Source: an uncultured Bacilli bacterium
GTDB taxonomy: Bacteria; Bacillota_I; Bacilli_A; RF39; UBA660
Length of the DNA stretch: 64,000 nt
Direction: 5' to 3'
Assembly (NCBI GenBank): GCA_934085825.1
Contig: CAKOHR010000008.1
Location: 1-64,000 of the forward strand
The notes under the pieces were generated by a model. The model was not told the DNA's origin and ran no database searches. It worked only from the letters and a program-made list of their open reading frames with translations. This document shows, piece after piece, positions 54,339-61,846 of this stretch. Every line of letters starts with the position of its first letter. The stretch's first letter is position 1. The translations under genes were made by a program, and so were the position numbers.

Positions 54339-56036
54339 CTACATTTGAGCTGTTTGATTAACTAATTGATTCCCCATTTGAGAAATGTTTTCAATATCCA
54401 TTGCATCAGCCTGATTTTGTTGTGCTTGCAACTTCATTTGTTCGGCTTGAGAACTCATCTCTTCTATAGCCTGGGTTCTCTTCTTACGTCTTTTTAATAG
54501 TTCTAATAGCTTTGCCTTAGGCATCGTTGAAAACTCATCTAATAGACTTACGTAATCCTCTAATAATTGTTGATTTTGTGGTAAGAACAATTCAGACTTT
54601 GCTAGATTTTCCAATGATACCTCTTGTGCATATTTATCGTATGCACTTTTTGGAGTAACATCTATTTTTATACTTATTTGTAGCGCCTCTAAAACACTTT
54701 TAGGTATTTCAAGAACGTCTTCACTTACGTCTCCGCTTACTGGATCTGTATTTTCATCTATTACAACTAAACTTTCCGAATAAGTCTTCAACATATCAAA
54801 TATAATTAATCCTATATCTTCAATAAATTGTTTTGCTGAAGAACTTTGTTCATCTAGCGGTTGTTCACTTGCTCTTTGTACTGCTAAAATAGCTTTACCA
54901 CTTGCTTCATCAGGCTTTATTTGGCCAGTCGCTATATCTCCAGCCCCGGCTAGTTCACGGCATGTAGTTATCAATTCATTTTGTAGACTTGCAATATCAG
55001 GGCTTATTTGACCTGGTGTTGTAATTTTAAAGAATTTACTTATATCATCAGCACTAGTGTCATTTACATAAATCGTAGAACCCACTTTATTTAAGTCTTG
55101 CGGATTGTCAATTTTATTTTTGTTAATAACAGTATGAGGATAAGAAATCATTTTACCTATAAATGCTCTTCTAGTAGCAGTTTTATTTACTTCTATTTGA
55201 GTATCTATATATTGTTCTACCTCTCCTATTCCACGAGCATTGCCTTCACAATCTTCCCAATTTAAGTGTGCTATCGGATAATAAGTAAGTCCTGTATCAA
55301 CATCTTTTTCAATATCAACAAATTTCACTGCTTCTGAATAATGGATTGTTCCATTTTTTTTATAAAGCATTGTTACTATTGTTACCATATCTGTAACTTC
55401 TTCTTTTGAGTCGTTTCCGCTTTCGTTTTGAGTGAAATTATCAGCATGAATTGCATTAATATCTTCTTCTTTGACATCCTTACTTCGCGCATATTCTCTC
55501 GCTTGAGATAAAGTTGTTCTTCTCTTTAATAGAATATATGGTTGTTCTTGAATGTCATCATCGTTTTCATTGCCATACATAGCATCTACTTTTGATTTTA
55601 ATTCCATAATTGGAACTCTTTTTTTATTATCCCAGTAGAAATATGTAATAACTTCTCCGTTTATAGCGGACTTTTTGACACATTTTTTAAGTTTTGTATC
55701 TATTTTATTAATTTCCCACACTTTTTGTGCCTTTTTAGTTACTAACTCACTAGCCTTTTTTGCAACTTCTCTAAATTCTTCGTTATCGTAGTTTTCAGAA
55801 TTATATATTAGTGCATAATCAGTACTTGTGACTACACCTACTTTGTATTTAACTATTGGTTTAATAAAATTAATTTGAATAGGTTCAGTTTTCTTTAAAA
55901 CTACACCTTCCCATTGATCCCCGTTAAAAAACCTAAAATTGCGGTCTGTTTTGGCAAAATAACCTTTTCTATTCATGAATAATAAATGAGATTCATATAA
56001 ACCCCATATATCAGTTTCTTTTAGTTCTAAATCCAT
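54339..56036 (-). CDS. portal protein
   Basis: 565 residues. GYFAKTDRNFRFFNGDQWEG near residue 25 and a long central crown region; DEASGKAILAVQRASEQPLD near 370 is the conserved portal segment. The C-terminal helix is rich in Gln (EEMSSQAEQMKLQAQQNQAD), the barrel part. It forms the dodecameric DNA gate. Confidence 0.85.
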   Translation of the reverse strand: MDLELKETDIWGLYESHLLFMNRKGYFAKTDRNFRFFNGDQWEGVVLKKTEPIQINFIKPIVKYKVGVVTSTDYALIYNSENYDNEEFREVAKKASELVTKKAQKVWEINKIDTKLKKCVKKSAINGEVITYFYWDNKKRVPIMELKSKVDAMYGNENDDDIQEQPYILLKRRTTLSQAREYARSKDVKEEDINAIHADNFTQNESGNDSKEEVTDMVTIVTMLYKKNGTIHYSEAVKFVDIEKDVDTGLTYYPIAHLNWEDCEGNARGIGEVEQYIDTQIEVNKTATRRAFIGKMISYPHTVINKNKIDNPQDLNKVGSTIYVNDTSADDISKFFKITTPGQISPDIASLQNELITTCRELAGAGDIATGQIKPDEASGKAILAVQRASEQPLDEQSSSAKQFIEDIGLIIFDMLKTYSESLVVIDENTDPVSGDVSEDVLEIPKSVLEALQISIKIDVTPKSAYDKYAQEVSLENLAKSELFLPQNQQLLEDYVSLLDEFSTMPKAKLLELLKRRKKRTQAIEEMSSQAEQMKLQAQQNQADAMDIENISQMGNQLVNQTAQM

Positions 56037-56045
56037 ATGAACCTC

Positions 56046-56297
56046 CTATTCTATACTTTTTTGGCTTTCTAGTGTTCCATCAAAATTATTAATGTTTTCC
56101 CATTCAATTTGAGCTTCTTTGCTTAGTGTGGGTTCTTTTGGAACACTTAAATCTTTTACTGCTTTGCTTATTGGTTCTGCAATTGTAACTATCTTTTCTT
56201 CGTTCTTTAGTTTTTGACCATTTTTTAAACCTAAAGAATAAGCCTCAATTATTAAAAATCCAATTACTAAAACTAAGCCTACTATATCCCACATCAT
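56046..56297 (-). CDS. 83-residue membrane-anchored phage protein
   Basis: N-terminal membrane helix (DIVGLVLVIGFLIIEAYSLG) then a charged tail with AEPISKAVKDLSVPKEPTLS. Lies between terL and portal; ATG overlaps the end of the 48-residue ORF. Function unknown. Confidence 0.55.
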   Translation of the reverse strand: MMWDIVGLVLVIGFLIIEAYSLGLKNGQKLKNEEKIVTIAEPISKAVKDLSVPKEPTLSKEAQIEWENINNFDGTLESQKSIE

Positions 56298-56440
56298 TTA
56301 ACCCCTTTTTTCTTTTTAGTTTTTGGTTTAGTTTCTTCCAGTACTTCTTTTATAGTATTTTCTATAATTTTATTGGTTTCTTTTTCTCCAATAATTTCAT
56401 TTGAAGCCTCTCTTAACTTTCGTAACATTTTCTTTTTCAT
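56294..56440 (-). CDS. 48-residue basic phage protein
   Basis: GGAGAT 9 nt before the ATG; encodes MKKKMLRKLREASNEIIGEK, then a helical Lys/Glu segment and KPKTKKKKGVK before TGA. Overlaps terL by 4 bp and the next gene by 4 bp, so it fits the operon tightly. Confidence 0.6.
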   Translation of the reverse strand: MKKKMLRKLREASNEIIGEKETNKIIENTIKEVLEETKPKTKKKKGVK

Positions 56441-57801
56441 ATTATTTCAATCTCCTCTCCATATCCTTCGTATGAAGGCCTTTCAAAATCAAAATTCATT
56501 GCAAATTCATCTTTTTTTATTGTTTTAGTTGGTGCTATATGATTTACACAAAAATATCTTAAAGCATCTGTTATATGCGTTATTTCGTGTGGTTCAGTGG
56601 CAACATCATTTGGATCTTTTTCATCATGTTGTAATTGAGGTAAACATCTTACTAGATTTATGCAATTACTAAATATCTTGATATCACTATCTTCATATAC
56701 TTTTCCAGTCTGTTCATTTTTTACTTTTTTGATTTTCAACCATTCCTTGACGTTTAACCAACCTGCTTTTCTATCGTTACTTGCTTTTGTTAAATCTATT
56801 CCACCCTCAAAGAACAATTCAGCAGTACTTTTCCCAGTGTCTCTGTTTCTGTTCCACAAATCCGGTGGAGCATATATTGCTTTATATTTATGATTTCTCA
56901 TTATACTTTTTAATGTTTGTCTTGCATCACTTACTATTAAGTCTGATTTATGAATTTCATTATAAACATAAGCTTTCCCCTTTGTATCTACTGCAATAAA
57001 AAGAACTGCGAACATATCTAGCCCGTAGTCCATCGCAATGTACCGATTCCATTCAAGTGGTATTTCAAATGGTTCTATTACATGAATATTTCTATTAAAT
57101 TCTCTAAAGAATTGTCCGTCGAAAACATCCCAATTACCATATAACATTGCTTGTTTTCTGTCTTCTGGAAGATTTTCAAGCACTTTTACATAATTTGGGT
57201 CTTTTTCCATTATGTATTTGTTTTCAAATACCAATGATGGAATAAATTTATAATCATCTGGAGTTTCGGTTGTTTTATAATCTTTATCAATAAATAATCT
57301 TTTTACCCACGAATGACCAACCCCACCAGGGTTACAAGTAAAATACATTCTAGGAACAAATTTTTTTTTTAAATTTCCACTCATACGATTTGACTCTGTA
57401 AGAGTTTGAAATTGAAACTCAGTAAAATGAGTAGCTTCTTCCATTACTATTACCTCATAGGCTTGCCCTTGGTATTGCAAGACATCCTTTTCAGTATCGC
57501 AATATCCCAGAACAATTCTTGAGCCATTTGGAAATATAAACTCTTTTGTATTATCTTTGTAAACTGCTATATTTTTTAACATTTTTTGTAATGGTAATAT
57601 ATGATTATCTCTCAATTCTTTCAATGTTCTTCTGAGCAGTAGTATTTGAATGCCTGGATAATTAAAAGCTAATAGACACATCTTTATTCTTGATACATGG
57701 CTTTTTCCACCGCCTCTGGCACCACCATAGCAAATATATTTATTCGTTGCTTTACAGAACTCTATTTGTTTTGGATAAAGTTTTCCAATATCAAACACCA
57801 T
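56437..57801 (-). CDS. terminase large subunit
   Basis: ATPase-nuclease that packages DNA. Walker A is YGGARGGGKS (residues 25-34), Walker B is EVIVMEEATHF (about 119), coupling motif follows, and the RNase H-like nuclease starts with AMDYGLDMFAVLFIAVD (about 250) with DALRYF near the C-terminus. 454 residues. It abuts the small subunit (57801 shared). Confidence 0.95.
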   Translation of the reverse strand: MVFDIGKLYPKQIEFCKATNKYICYGGARGGGKSHVSRIKMCLLAFNYPGIQILLLRRTLKELRDNHILPLQKMLKNIAVYKDNTKEFIFPNGSRIVLGYCDTEKDVLQYQGQAYEVIVMEEATHFTEFQFQTLTESNRMSGNLKKKFVPRMYFTCNPGGVGHSWVKRLFIDKDYKTTETPDDYKFIPSLVFENKYIMEKDPNYVKVLENLPEDRKQAMLYGNWDVFDGQFFREFNRNIHVIEPFEIPLEWNRYIAMDYGLDMFAVLFIAVDTKGKAYVYNEIHKSDLIVSDARQTLKSIMRNHKYKAIYAPPDLWNRNRDTGKSTAELFFEGGIDLTKASNDRKAGWLNVKEWLKIKKVKNEQTGKVYEDSDIKIFSNCINLVRCLPQLQHDEKDPNDVATEPHEITHITDALRYFCVNHIAPTKTIKKDEFAMNFDFERPSYEGYGEEIEII

Positions 57802-58184
57802 TATTTACTCAACTCTTTTATTTCATCAGACATCTTTATAGCTATTGATGTATTGCTTGTAGCTTCACCTTTTGCAAGTGCTCTTTTATCGAATAAAGTA
57901 CCTATTGCAGTAGTAAGATTGTTTATTGGTATATCTTCTCTATCTAATGCTTTATCTAACTTATTCATAGCTTTGTCAATTAACTTATCTGCATATTCTA
58001 CAAATTCTAGTTTTTTTCGTTCGGATACTTTCGTGTATTCTTCGGAATGTTCTTCAATTATCTTCTTTACAGTCTTATCTGATACATTACATTCTTTAGC
58101 GGTTGCATTGTAACTATTAGTTAGTGCATAACTAGCCATAATCATTTGTATTTTTTTATTATCTATTTTTACACCTTTCGGCAT
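57801..58184 (-). CDS. terminase small subunit
   Basis: The start is MPKGVKIDNKKIQMIMASYA (AAAGGAAGTG upstream). A helix-turn-helix (SYNATAKECNVSDKTVKKIIEEHSE) followed by an acidic/basic helical oligomerisation domain; 127 residues. It recognises the packaging site, and directly precedes terL. Confidence 0.85.
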   Translation of the reverse strand: MPKGVKIDNKKIQMIMASYALTNSYNATAKECNVSDKTVKKIIEEHSEEYTKVSERKKLEFVEYADKLIDKAMNKLDKALDREDIPINNLTTAIGTLFDKRALAKGEATSNTSIAIKMSDEIKELSK

Positions 58185-58189
58185 AGTTA

Positions 58190-58312
58190 TCACTTCCTTT
58201 CTTTAAACTCAATACACTCCCATATTTCATCTTTATGTTCCGCAAGAACTGATGTAATAATTGCAAATAAAAGCATAACTATTACAAGTACTATAGCTAA
58301 TATATATTTCAA
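58190..58312 (-). CDS. 40-residue membrane peptide
   Basis: TTG start with AGGAAG 6 nt upstream; encodes (M)KYILAIVLVIVMLLFAIIT, then SVLAEHKDEIWECIEFKERK. One membrane helix with a possible signal-peptidase site (SVLA). TGA lies 6 nt before the terS ATG. First ORF of the structural operon. Confidence 0.45.
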   Translation of the reverse strand: MKYILAIVLVIVMLLFAIITSVLAEHKDEIWECIEFKERK

Positions 58313-58332
58313 ATTACATCTTCCTTTCACTT

Positions 58333-58370
58333 GTCCGGTTTAGGCCGGACTTTTTATTCGAAAACCGGAC
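58333..58370. promoter_or_regulatory. GTCCGG/CCGGAC switch-like element in the late leader
   Basis: On the minus strand two copies of GTCCGG (58370-58365 and 58350-58345) precede one CCGGAC (58338-58333), so the copies can compete for one partner. On the plus strand the same hairpin (GTCCGG-TTTAGG-CCGGAC) is followed by T5 and looks like a terminator against antisense transcription. Confidence 0.5.
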
Positions 58371-58382
58371 TTTTTTAGATAC

Positions 58383-58813
58383 TGTACTAATGATATAAAC
58401 TAGTATTACCTTTAATGTCGGCTACAGAATAATTTCATAGTCTAGGGTATATATCATCAGTACACTACCTAAAAAGGTAGCACTATTTTGTACTCTTCTA
58501 AATCTCAACGAAAAAATTTAAGTTCTGTACATTTCGCAGACTGCTTCGTTCGTTGTCTAGGGTTTTCCAGCAGTTTTCCCCACCTCTAAAATAAGACTTT
58601 ATCGACTCTCATAATTAAATAATTTCAATAAAATCTATACAAACACAGGATTTTATGTGTTTTTCTCGGCATGTTTTGATGCATTGTTAGTGCATTTATA
58701 AGCAACATATTAAGTAAATATTCTCACATAGTATGGCACACTTCATATACGTTCCACACTTCAAAAGTGCTGTCGACTTGCTCATTTCTGTCTGTTGATT
58801 ATTTACTCAATAT
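58383..58813 (-). ncRNA. large structured non-coding RNA next to tRNA-Ile (ROOL/GOLLD-like candidate)
   Basis: No ORF in about 430 nt, but strong minus-strand structure. Helix A: 58450-58464 with 58383-58397, 15 bp, perfect if one G-U is allowed. Helix B: 58800-58813 with 58707-58720, 14 bp with one G-U. Others: CTACCT-UUUU-AGGTAG (58465-58480), CAACGAA/TTCGTTG (58506-58512/58549-58555), AAACACA/TGTGTTT (58641-58662), ATGCA/TGCAT (58679-58695), CACTT/AAGTG (58757-58769). The motif ACCCTAGAC occurs twice (58440-58448, 58555-58563). The imperfect pairs are G-U only on the minus strand, which fixes the strand. Size, adjacent tRNA and prophage location resemble ROOL/GOLLD RNAs; family membership is inference. 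Confidence 0.6.
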
Positions 58814-58827
58814 ACTACTTATAAAAT

Positions 58828-58904
58828 TGGTAGGCGAAGTAGGGCTTGAACCTACACTAGCTCGGATATAAGCCGAGTGCTTTAACCAATTAAACTATTC
58901 GCCT
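58828..58904 (-). tRNA. phage tRNA-Ile(UAU)
   Basis: Acceptor AGGCGAA/TTCGCCT, discriminator A and encoded CCA; D-stem GTTT/AAGC with GG in the loop; anticodon stem CTCGG/CCGAG with loop CTTATAT, so anticodon UAU; T-arm GTAGG-TTCAAGC-CCTAC. All stems pair. It reads AUA directly, whereas most bacteria use a lysidine-modified CAU tRNA. It starts one base after the terminator at 58905. Confidence 0.93.
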
Positions 58905-58935
58905 AAAAAAACGATTAGAAATAATCTAATCGTTT
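58905..58935 (-). terminator. terminator directly 5' of tRNA-Ile
   Basis: Perfect 11-bp stem AAACGATTAGA/TCTAATCGTTT with TTATT loop; the T tail runs into the first base of the tRNA. It should stop the early transcript before the tRNA and structured RNA unless antitermination occurs. Confidence 0.8.
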
Positions 58936-58939
58936 GTGT

Positions 58940-58972
58940 GATATCTGGAACTTATATTTATTCCATGATATC
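58940..58972 (-). other. hairpin upstream of the terminator
   Basis: GATATC and GGAA pair with TTCC and GATATC across a 10-nt loop and small bulges. It lies between the DUF1492-like gene and the terminator; role unknown. The rest of 58973-59009 shows nothing. Confidence 0.45.
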
Positions 58973-59009
58973 ATTTTAGCACATGCATCGGGACATGAGT
59001 GGGACATCT

Positions 59010-59459
59010 TTAACATTTTCCATTAATAATTTCTGCATATATCCGTTTTGCTTGTCTATCAGAATAATTAGTTAACTCCGCTATCTCTAACCAAGTCCGT
59101 TTTCTATTATGTTCTCTTATAAATTCCATATCTTCTCTTAATTCGTAAACTTTTAGCTTGTAAGGTTCTATATTTGAAATTCTTTGCATTTCTTTAAGAA
59201 TGTATTCTTGATAACTCAATATACTTTCTTGTAAAGAATATATTTTAGTATCTAATTCTTCATCTTTTATAATATAATGACTAAACTTATCAAATATTGC
59301 ATTTGTCCTACTCGTGACCACATCTTTAAATTTTGAAGAACCAGGCTGAGTTTTAACGTAATTTATTTTTTTCTTAGTTAAATACACATCCAACTCATTT
59401 TCTAATTTTTCAATTTCATTTCTAGCTTCTTTAATAGTTAAATGTTTTTCTAGTATCAT
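59010..59459 (-). CDS. DUF1492/ArpU-like phage transcription regulator
   Basis: 149 residues, long helices then a C-terminal helix-turn-helix-like end: REHNRKRTWLEIAELTNYSDRQAKRIYAEIING. Proteins of this shape sit just before late genes in Gram-positive phages and control late transcription. Here it is the last early gene before the tRNA and terminase block, and so a candidate to overcome the terminator at 58905. Confidence 0.65.
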   Translation of the reverse strand: MILEKHLTIKEARNEIEKLENELDVYLTKKKINYVKTQPGSSKFKDVVTSRTNAIFDKFSHYIIKDEELDTKIYSLQESILSYQEYILKEMQRISNIEPYKLKVYELREDMEFIREHNRKRTWLEIAELTNYSDRQAKRIYAEIINGKC

Positions 59460-59471
59460 TTAAGCCTCCTT

Positions 59472-59654
59472 TTATTTATTAAAATAATCTTCTTTGTTGT
59501 CTCCTAGAGTATTTTCATAAACTCCATCAATAACATCAACTAAATAATCTTTAATAACTTTTGTTTCCTTATTGTCTTTTAATTCTTCTATTAATTGTAT
59601 AATACATAATTTCATATAAGCATTTTCTTTAACTAATTTTAAATGTTCACTCAT
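59472..59654 (-). CDS. 60-residue phage protein
   Basis: Helical, MSEHLKLVKENAYMKLCIIQ and an acidic end; GGAGG-like site upstream. No family recognised. Confidence 0.5.
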   Translation of the reverse strand: MSEHLKLVKENAYMKLCIIQLIEELKDNKETKVIKDYLVDVIDGVYENTLGDNKEDYFNK

Positions 59655-59655
59655 T

Positions 59656-60024
59656 TTACTCCTCCACCTTATAAGCCATTTGTTCCATTTCTTCTTTAGT
59701 TAAAATACTTACTAATCTTGTGTTATCATTTGTTATTTGGTCTTTTATTTTATCTAATGTTATTAAATCAGGTATTCCAATTACATATTGTTTTTTAAAA
59801 TTATCAATATCTTCATAAAATGATATAACATCTCCAACTTCCAAAATATCTATTATGTTATAACTGGCTTTAGCTACATCATCATCACCAATAAACATAA
59901 CATCTTTTAAATAATTTGCTTCAACTCCATATTTCATATTTGGTTCTCTAAAATCATTGACATTTATTATCTTGCATATATAACCACTTTTTAATCTAGC
60001 GAATTGTCCAACTTCTAATTTCAT
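59656..60024 (-). CDS. early phage protein, beta-rich N-terminus
   Basis: 122 residues. VGQFARLKSGYICKIINVND and ILEVGDVISFYEDIDNFKKQ give two small beta modules; the second half is helical and ends LTKEEMEQMAYKVEE. Related small proteins are common in Firmicutes phages; function unknown. Confidence 0.55.
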   Translation of the reverse strand: MKLEVGQFARLKSGYICKIINVNDFREPNMKYGVEANYLKDVMFIGDDDVAKASYNIIDILEVGDVISFYEDIDNFKKQYVIGIPDLITLDKIKDQITNDNTRLVSILTKEEMEQMAYKVEE

Positions 60025-60027
60025 TAT

Positions 60028-60297
60028 TTACCTCCTAAACAACTTTAATTCATCTATTCCAAAACAATATTCTTTTTTAGTTTTAGGAAAATGAACTATT
60101 AAAGGTTTTTTAAAATTTTCAAATTCAAAATTACAAACATAGCCAATTTCTCCAATTAAGTCATCATATTTTGATAATCCATCATTCTTAATAATTTCTA
60201 CTTGCCTACCAACTAATTTATTATATTTGTTATAATGTAACAATACATTTAAACAAATTCCTAATTTGTTCGTACATTTGCCTTTTTTATTTATCAT
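60028..60297 (-). CDS. early phage protein of unknown function
   Basis: 89 residues, with a KOW/SH3-like stretch NKLVGRQVEIIKNDGLSKYD, then LIGEIGYVCNFEFENFKKPL. Its ATG shares a base with the stop of the broken ORF upstream. Confidence 0.5.
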   Translation of the reverse strand: MINKKGKCTNKLGICLNVLLHYNKYNKLVGRQVEIIKNDGLSKYDDLIGEIGYVCNFEFENFKKPLIVHFPKTKKEYCFGIDELKLFRR

Positions 60298-60522
60298 TAT
60301 TTATCATCTCCTATTATTTCTTCTTTTACTAATTCATAAACATCAGTTAAATATCTTCTTTTAAGTAATATAGTTAAATTAGGATTTACTGATTTTCTTA
60401 ACTCTTTGCTATACATACCTTTGCTTTTTTTTATCATAATCAACATCTATTCGTATTGCTTGATATAAAAATTTATATGTATCAGTATATATTTCTTCTA
60501 TGTATCTAATTTTCTTTTTCAT
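60297..60522 (-). pseudogene. small phage ORF shifted at a run of eight A
   Basis: ATG 60522 encodes MKKKIRYIEEIYTDTYKFLY, then QAIRIDVDYDKKK and soon a stop. If one A is removed from the A8 run (60425-60432), the frame continues SKGMYSKELRKSVNPNLTIL and on to GDDK with TAA at 60299-60297. The product would be about 74 residues. Decay, sequencing error or slippage at A8 are all possible. Four of the five Ile codons in its first part are ATA. Confidence 0.55.
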
Positions 60523-60534
60523 CTGATACTCCTA

Positions 60535-60618
60535 TTATTTCTTCCCTAATTGCCGACATTTTGTCATTCTTTCTTTTGATTCAGACAGAATTATCGTTTT
60601 TTGTCTGAACTTTTTCAC
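60535..60618 (-). CDS. 27-residue basic ORF after the 10-bp repeats
   Basis: GTG start directly after the repeat array; encodes (M)KKFRQKTIILSESKERMTK, then CRQLGKK. Weak ribosome-binding site provided by the repeat (GGAAC). Might be the remainder of a longer frame. Confidence 0.3.
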   Translation of the reverse strand: MKKFRQKTIILSESKERMTKCRQLGKK

Positions 60619-60620
60619 CC

Positions 60621-60665
60621 GTTCAGTTCCGTTCAGTTCCGTTCAGTTCCGTTCAGTTCCGTTCA
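60621..60665. repeat. tandem 10-bp repeat, 4.5 copies
   Basis: GTTCAGTTCC is repeated perfectly at 60621, 60631, 60641 and 60651, with a partial copy GTTCA at 60661. The stop codon of the gene at 60643 lies inside it. Because 10 is not a multiple of 3, copy-number change alters frames across it. Confidence 0.85.
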
Positions 60666-61371
60666 CTATTTCTTTATGTTTTCGCAAAACATATTCAATA
60701 TAATGTGCAATATCACGTGCATAGTCACGTGCATGAAGAAGTTCATTTTCTAAAAACTTTATAAACGCTTTTTGTTGAGTTTCTAAAATCTCTATCTTAC
60801 CAGCATTTTCTAAACAACTATCTTTCCAATCACAAGCAATATTTTCTTTTTCTTCAAGTTGTTTCTTTAATTCCATATTTTCATCTTTAACCTTTTCAGT
60901 ACACCACATAGCAAATAAAGTCATATCTTCGGGATTTTCATATTTATCTAATTTTTCTTTTAATTCTTTAATTTCACATCTTGCTAATTGATATCTATAT
61001 TTCCATTTTTTGCGTTTTAATACTGCTTTTTGTAAACCTTTATTAGTAGTTTTAAATTTTTCCTTTAATTCTTGATTTTCAACATCTAACTGCATATTTG
61101 CATTTGCCATATCTTCATATTCTTCTCTAGAGCAGTCATCAAGCTCATTACACTTATTAGCATATTTGCAATATGATTTTACTTCTAATGCTTCTTTTAA
61201 CTTTTTATTTTCTTCTTGTAGATTATATATTTCTATTTCTCTTGCTAATTCGTGACTATCTAATTCTCTAACTAAAGTTTTATTCGATAAACACGACTTT
61301 TTATTATTTTTGGATATTTTTTTTCTTTTTTCTTGTTCTTCTTTAAGAAATTCATTTAATTCTTTATTCAT
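60643..61371 (-). CDS. long coiled-coil phage protein
   Basis: 242 residues, mostly coiled coil (EIYNLQEENKKLKEALEVKS, KEKFKTTNKGLQKAVLKRKK, ENMELKKQLEEKENIACDWK) with a CNELDDC pair near residue 75. The last codons (GTERN) are encoded by the 10-bp repeats and end at TGA. Function unknown. Confidence 0.6.
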   Translation of the reverse strand: MNKELNEFLKEEQEKRKKISKNNKKSCLSNKTLVRELDSHELAREIEIYNLQEENKKLKEALEVKSYCKYANKCNELDDCSREEYEDMANANMQLDVENQELKEKFKTTNKGLQKAVLKRKKWKYRYQLARCEIKELKEKLDKYENPEDMTLFAMWCTEKVKDENMELKKQLEEKENIACDWKDSCLENAGKIEILETQQKAFIKFLENELLHARDYARDIAHYIEYVLRKHKEIVNGTERN

Positions 61372-61593
61372 TTACTCATCACCCTCTACTTTCTCTACTA
61401 TTTCACTAAGATAAACAAACCAAGTGCCTTTTTTATAATATTCTCTATTATAACCATATTCATCATCATATTTGCCTTTATACTGCTTATCAATTAAATA
61501 TACCTTATTTAAAGACATTGGTTCATTTTTTATATCAACTATTGTTGCAATAGTTCCATCAATCAATTTAACTCTATCTTTAATCTTTAACAT
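61372..61593 (-). CDS. 73-residue early phage protein
   Basis: MLKIKDRVKLIDGTIATIVD is a short SH3-like beta module, then KGKYDDEYGYNREYYKKGTW. Overlaps the gene upstream. Function unknown. Confidence 0.5.
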   Translation of the reverse strand: MLKIKDRVKLIDGTIATIVDIKNEPMSLNKVYLIDKQYKGKYDDEYGYNREYYKKGTWFVYLSEIVEKVEGDE

Positions 61594-61846
61594 TACTATT
61601 CCAACTTTCTATTTTTTTAAAAAAATAAGTATTGTATCCCATAGCACCATTGGCGTATATGTAATTGCCATTATAGAGAACATTGTTGAGGTATTTATTA
61701 CATAAATTTAATTTTTCATTGCATAAATAAGGTTTACAACATCTACCTTCATTTTGTTCAGTAATAAAAATCACTTGTATGTCAATTTTTTCATTGCTTG
61801 TTTCTTTACCACAAACATCACAAATCGTTTTAATTACTTCCATCAT
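61580..61846 (-). CDS. Cys-rich early phage protein
   Basis: Start ATG at 61846 or 61843 (AAGGAAGTG upstream, inside the previous gene). VIKTICDVCGKETS and GRCCKPYLCNEKLNLC suggest a zinc ribbon. About 88 residues. Confidence 0.55.
   Translation of the reverse strand: MMEVIKTICDVCGKETSNEKIDIQVIFITEQNEGRCCKPYLCNEKLNLCNKYLNNVLYNGNYIYANGAMGYNTYFFKKIESWNSNVKD

Noticed and set aside
58440..58470. CUGAUGA and GAAA on the minus strand, resembling a hammerhead ribozyme core
   Set aside because: CUGAUGA lies inside the 15-bp helix A, and the bases between it and GAAA cannot form stem II; the arrangement fails the hammerhead fold.
60621..60665. Possible CRISPR array
   Set aside because: The 10-bp units are directly adjacent with no spacers; no other regularly spaced repeats exist in the window.
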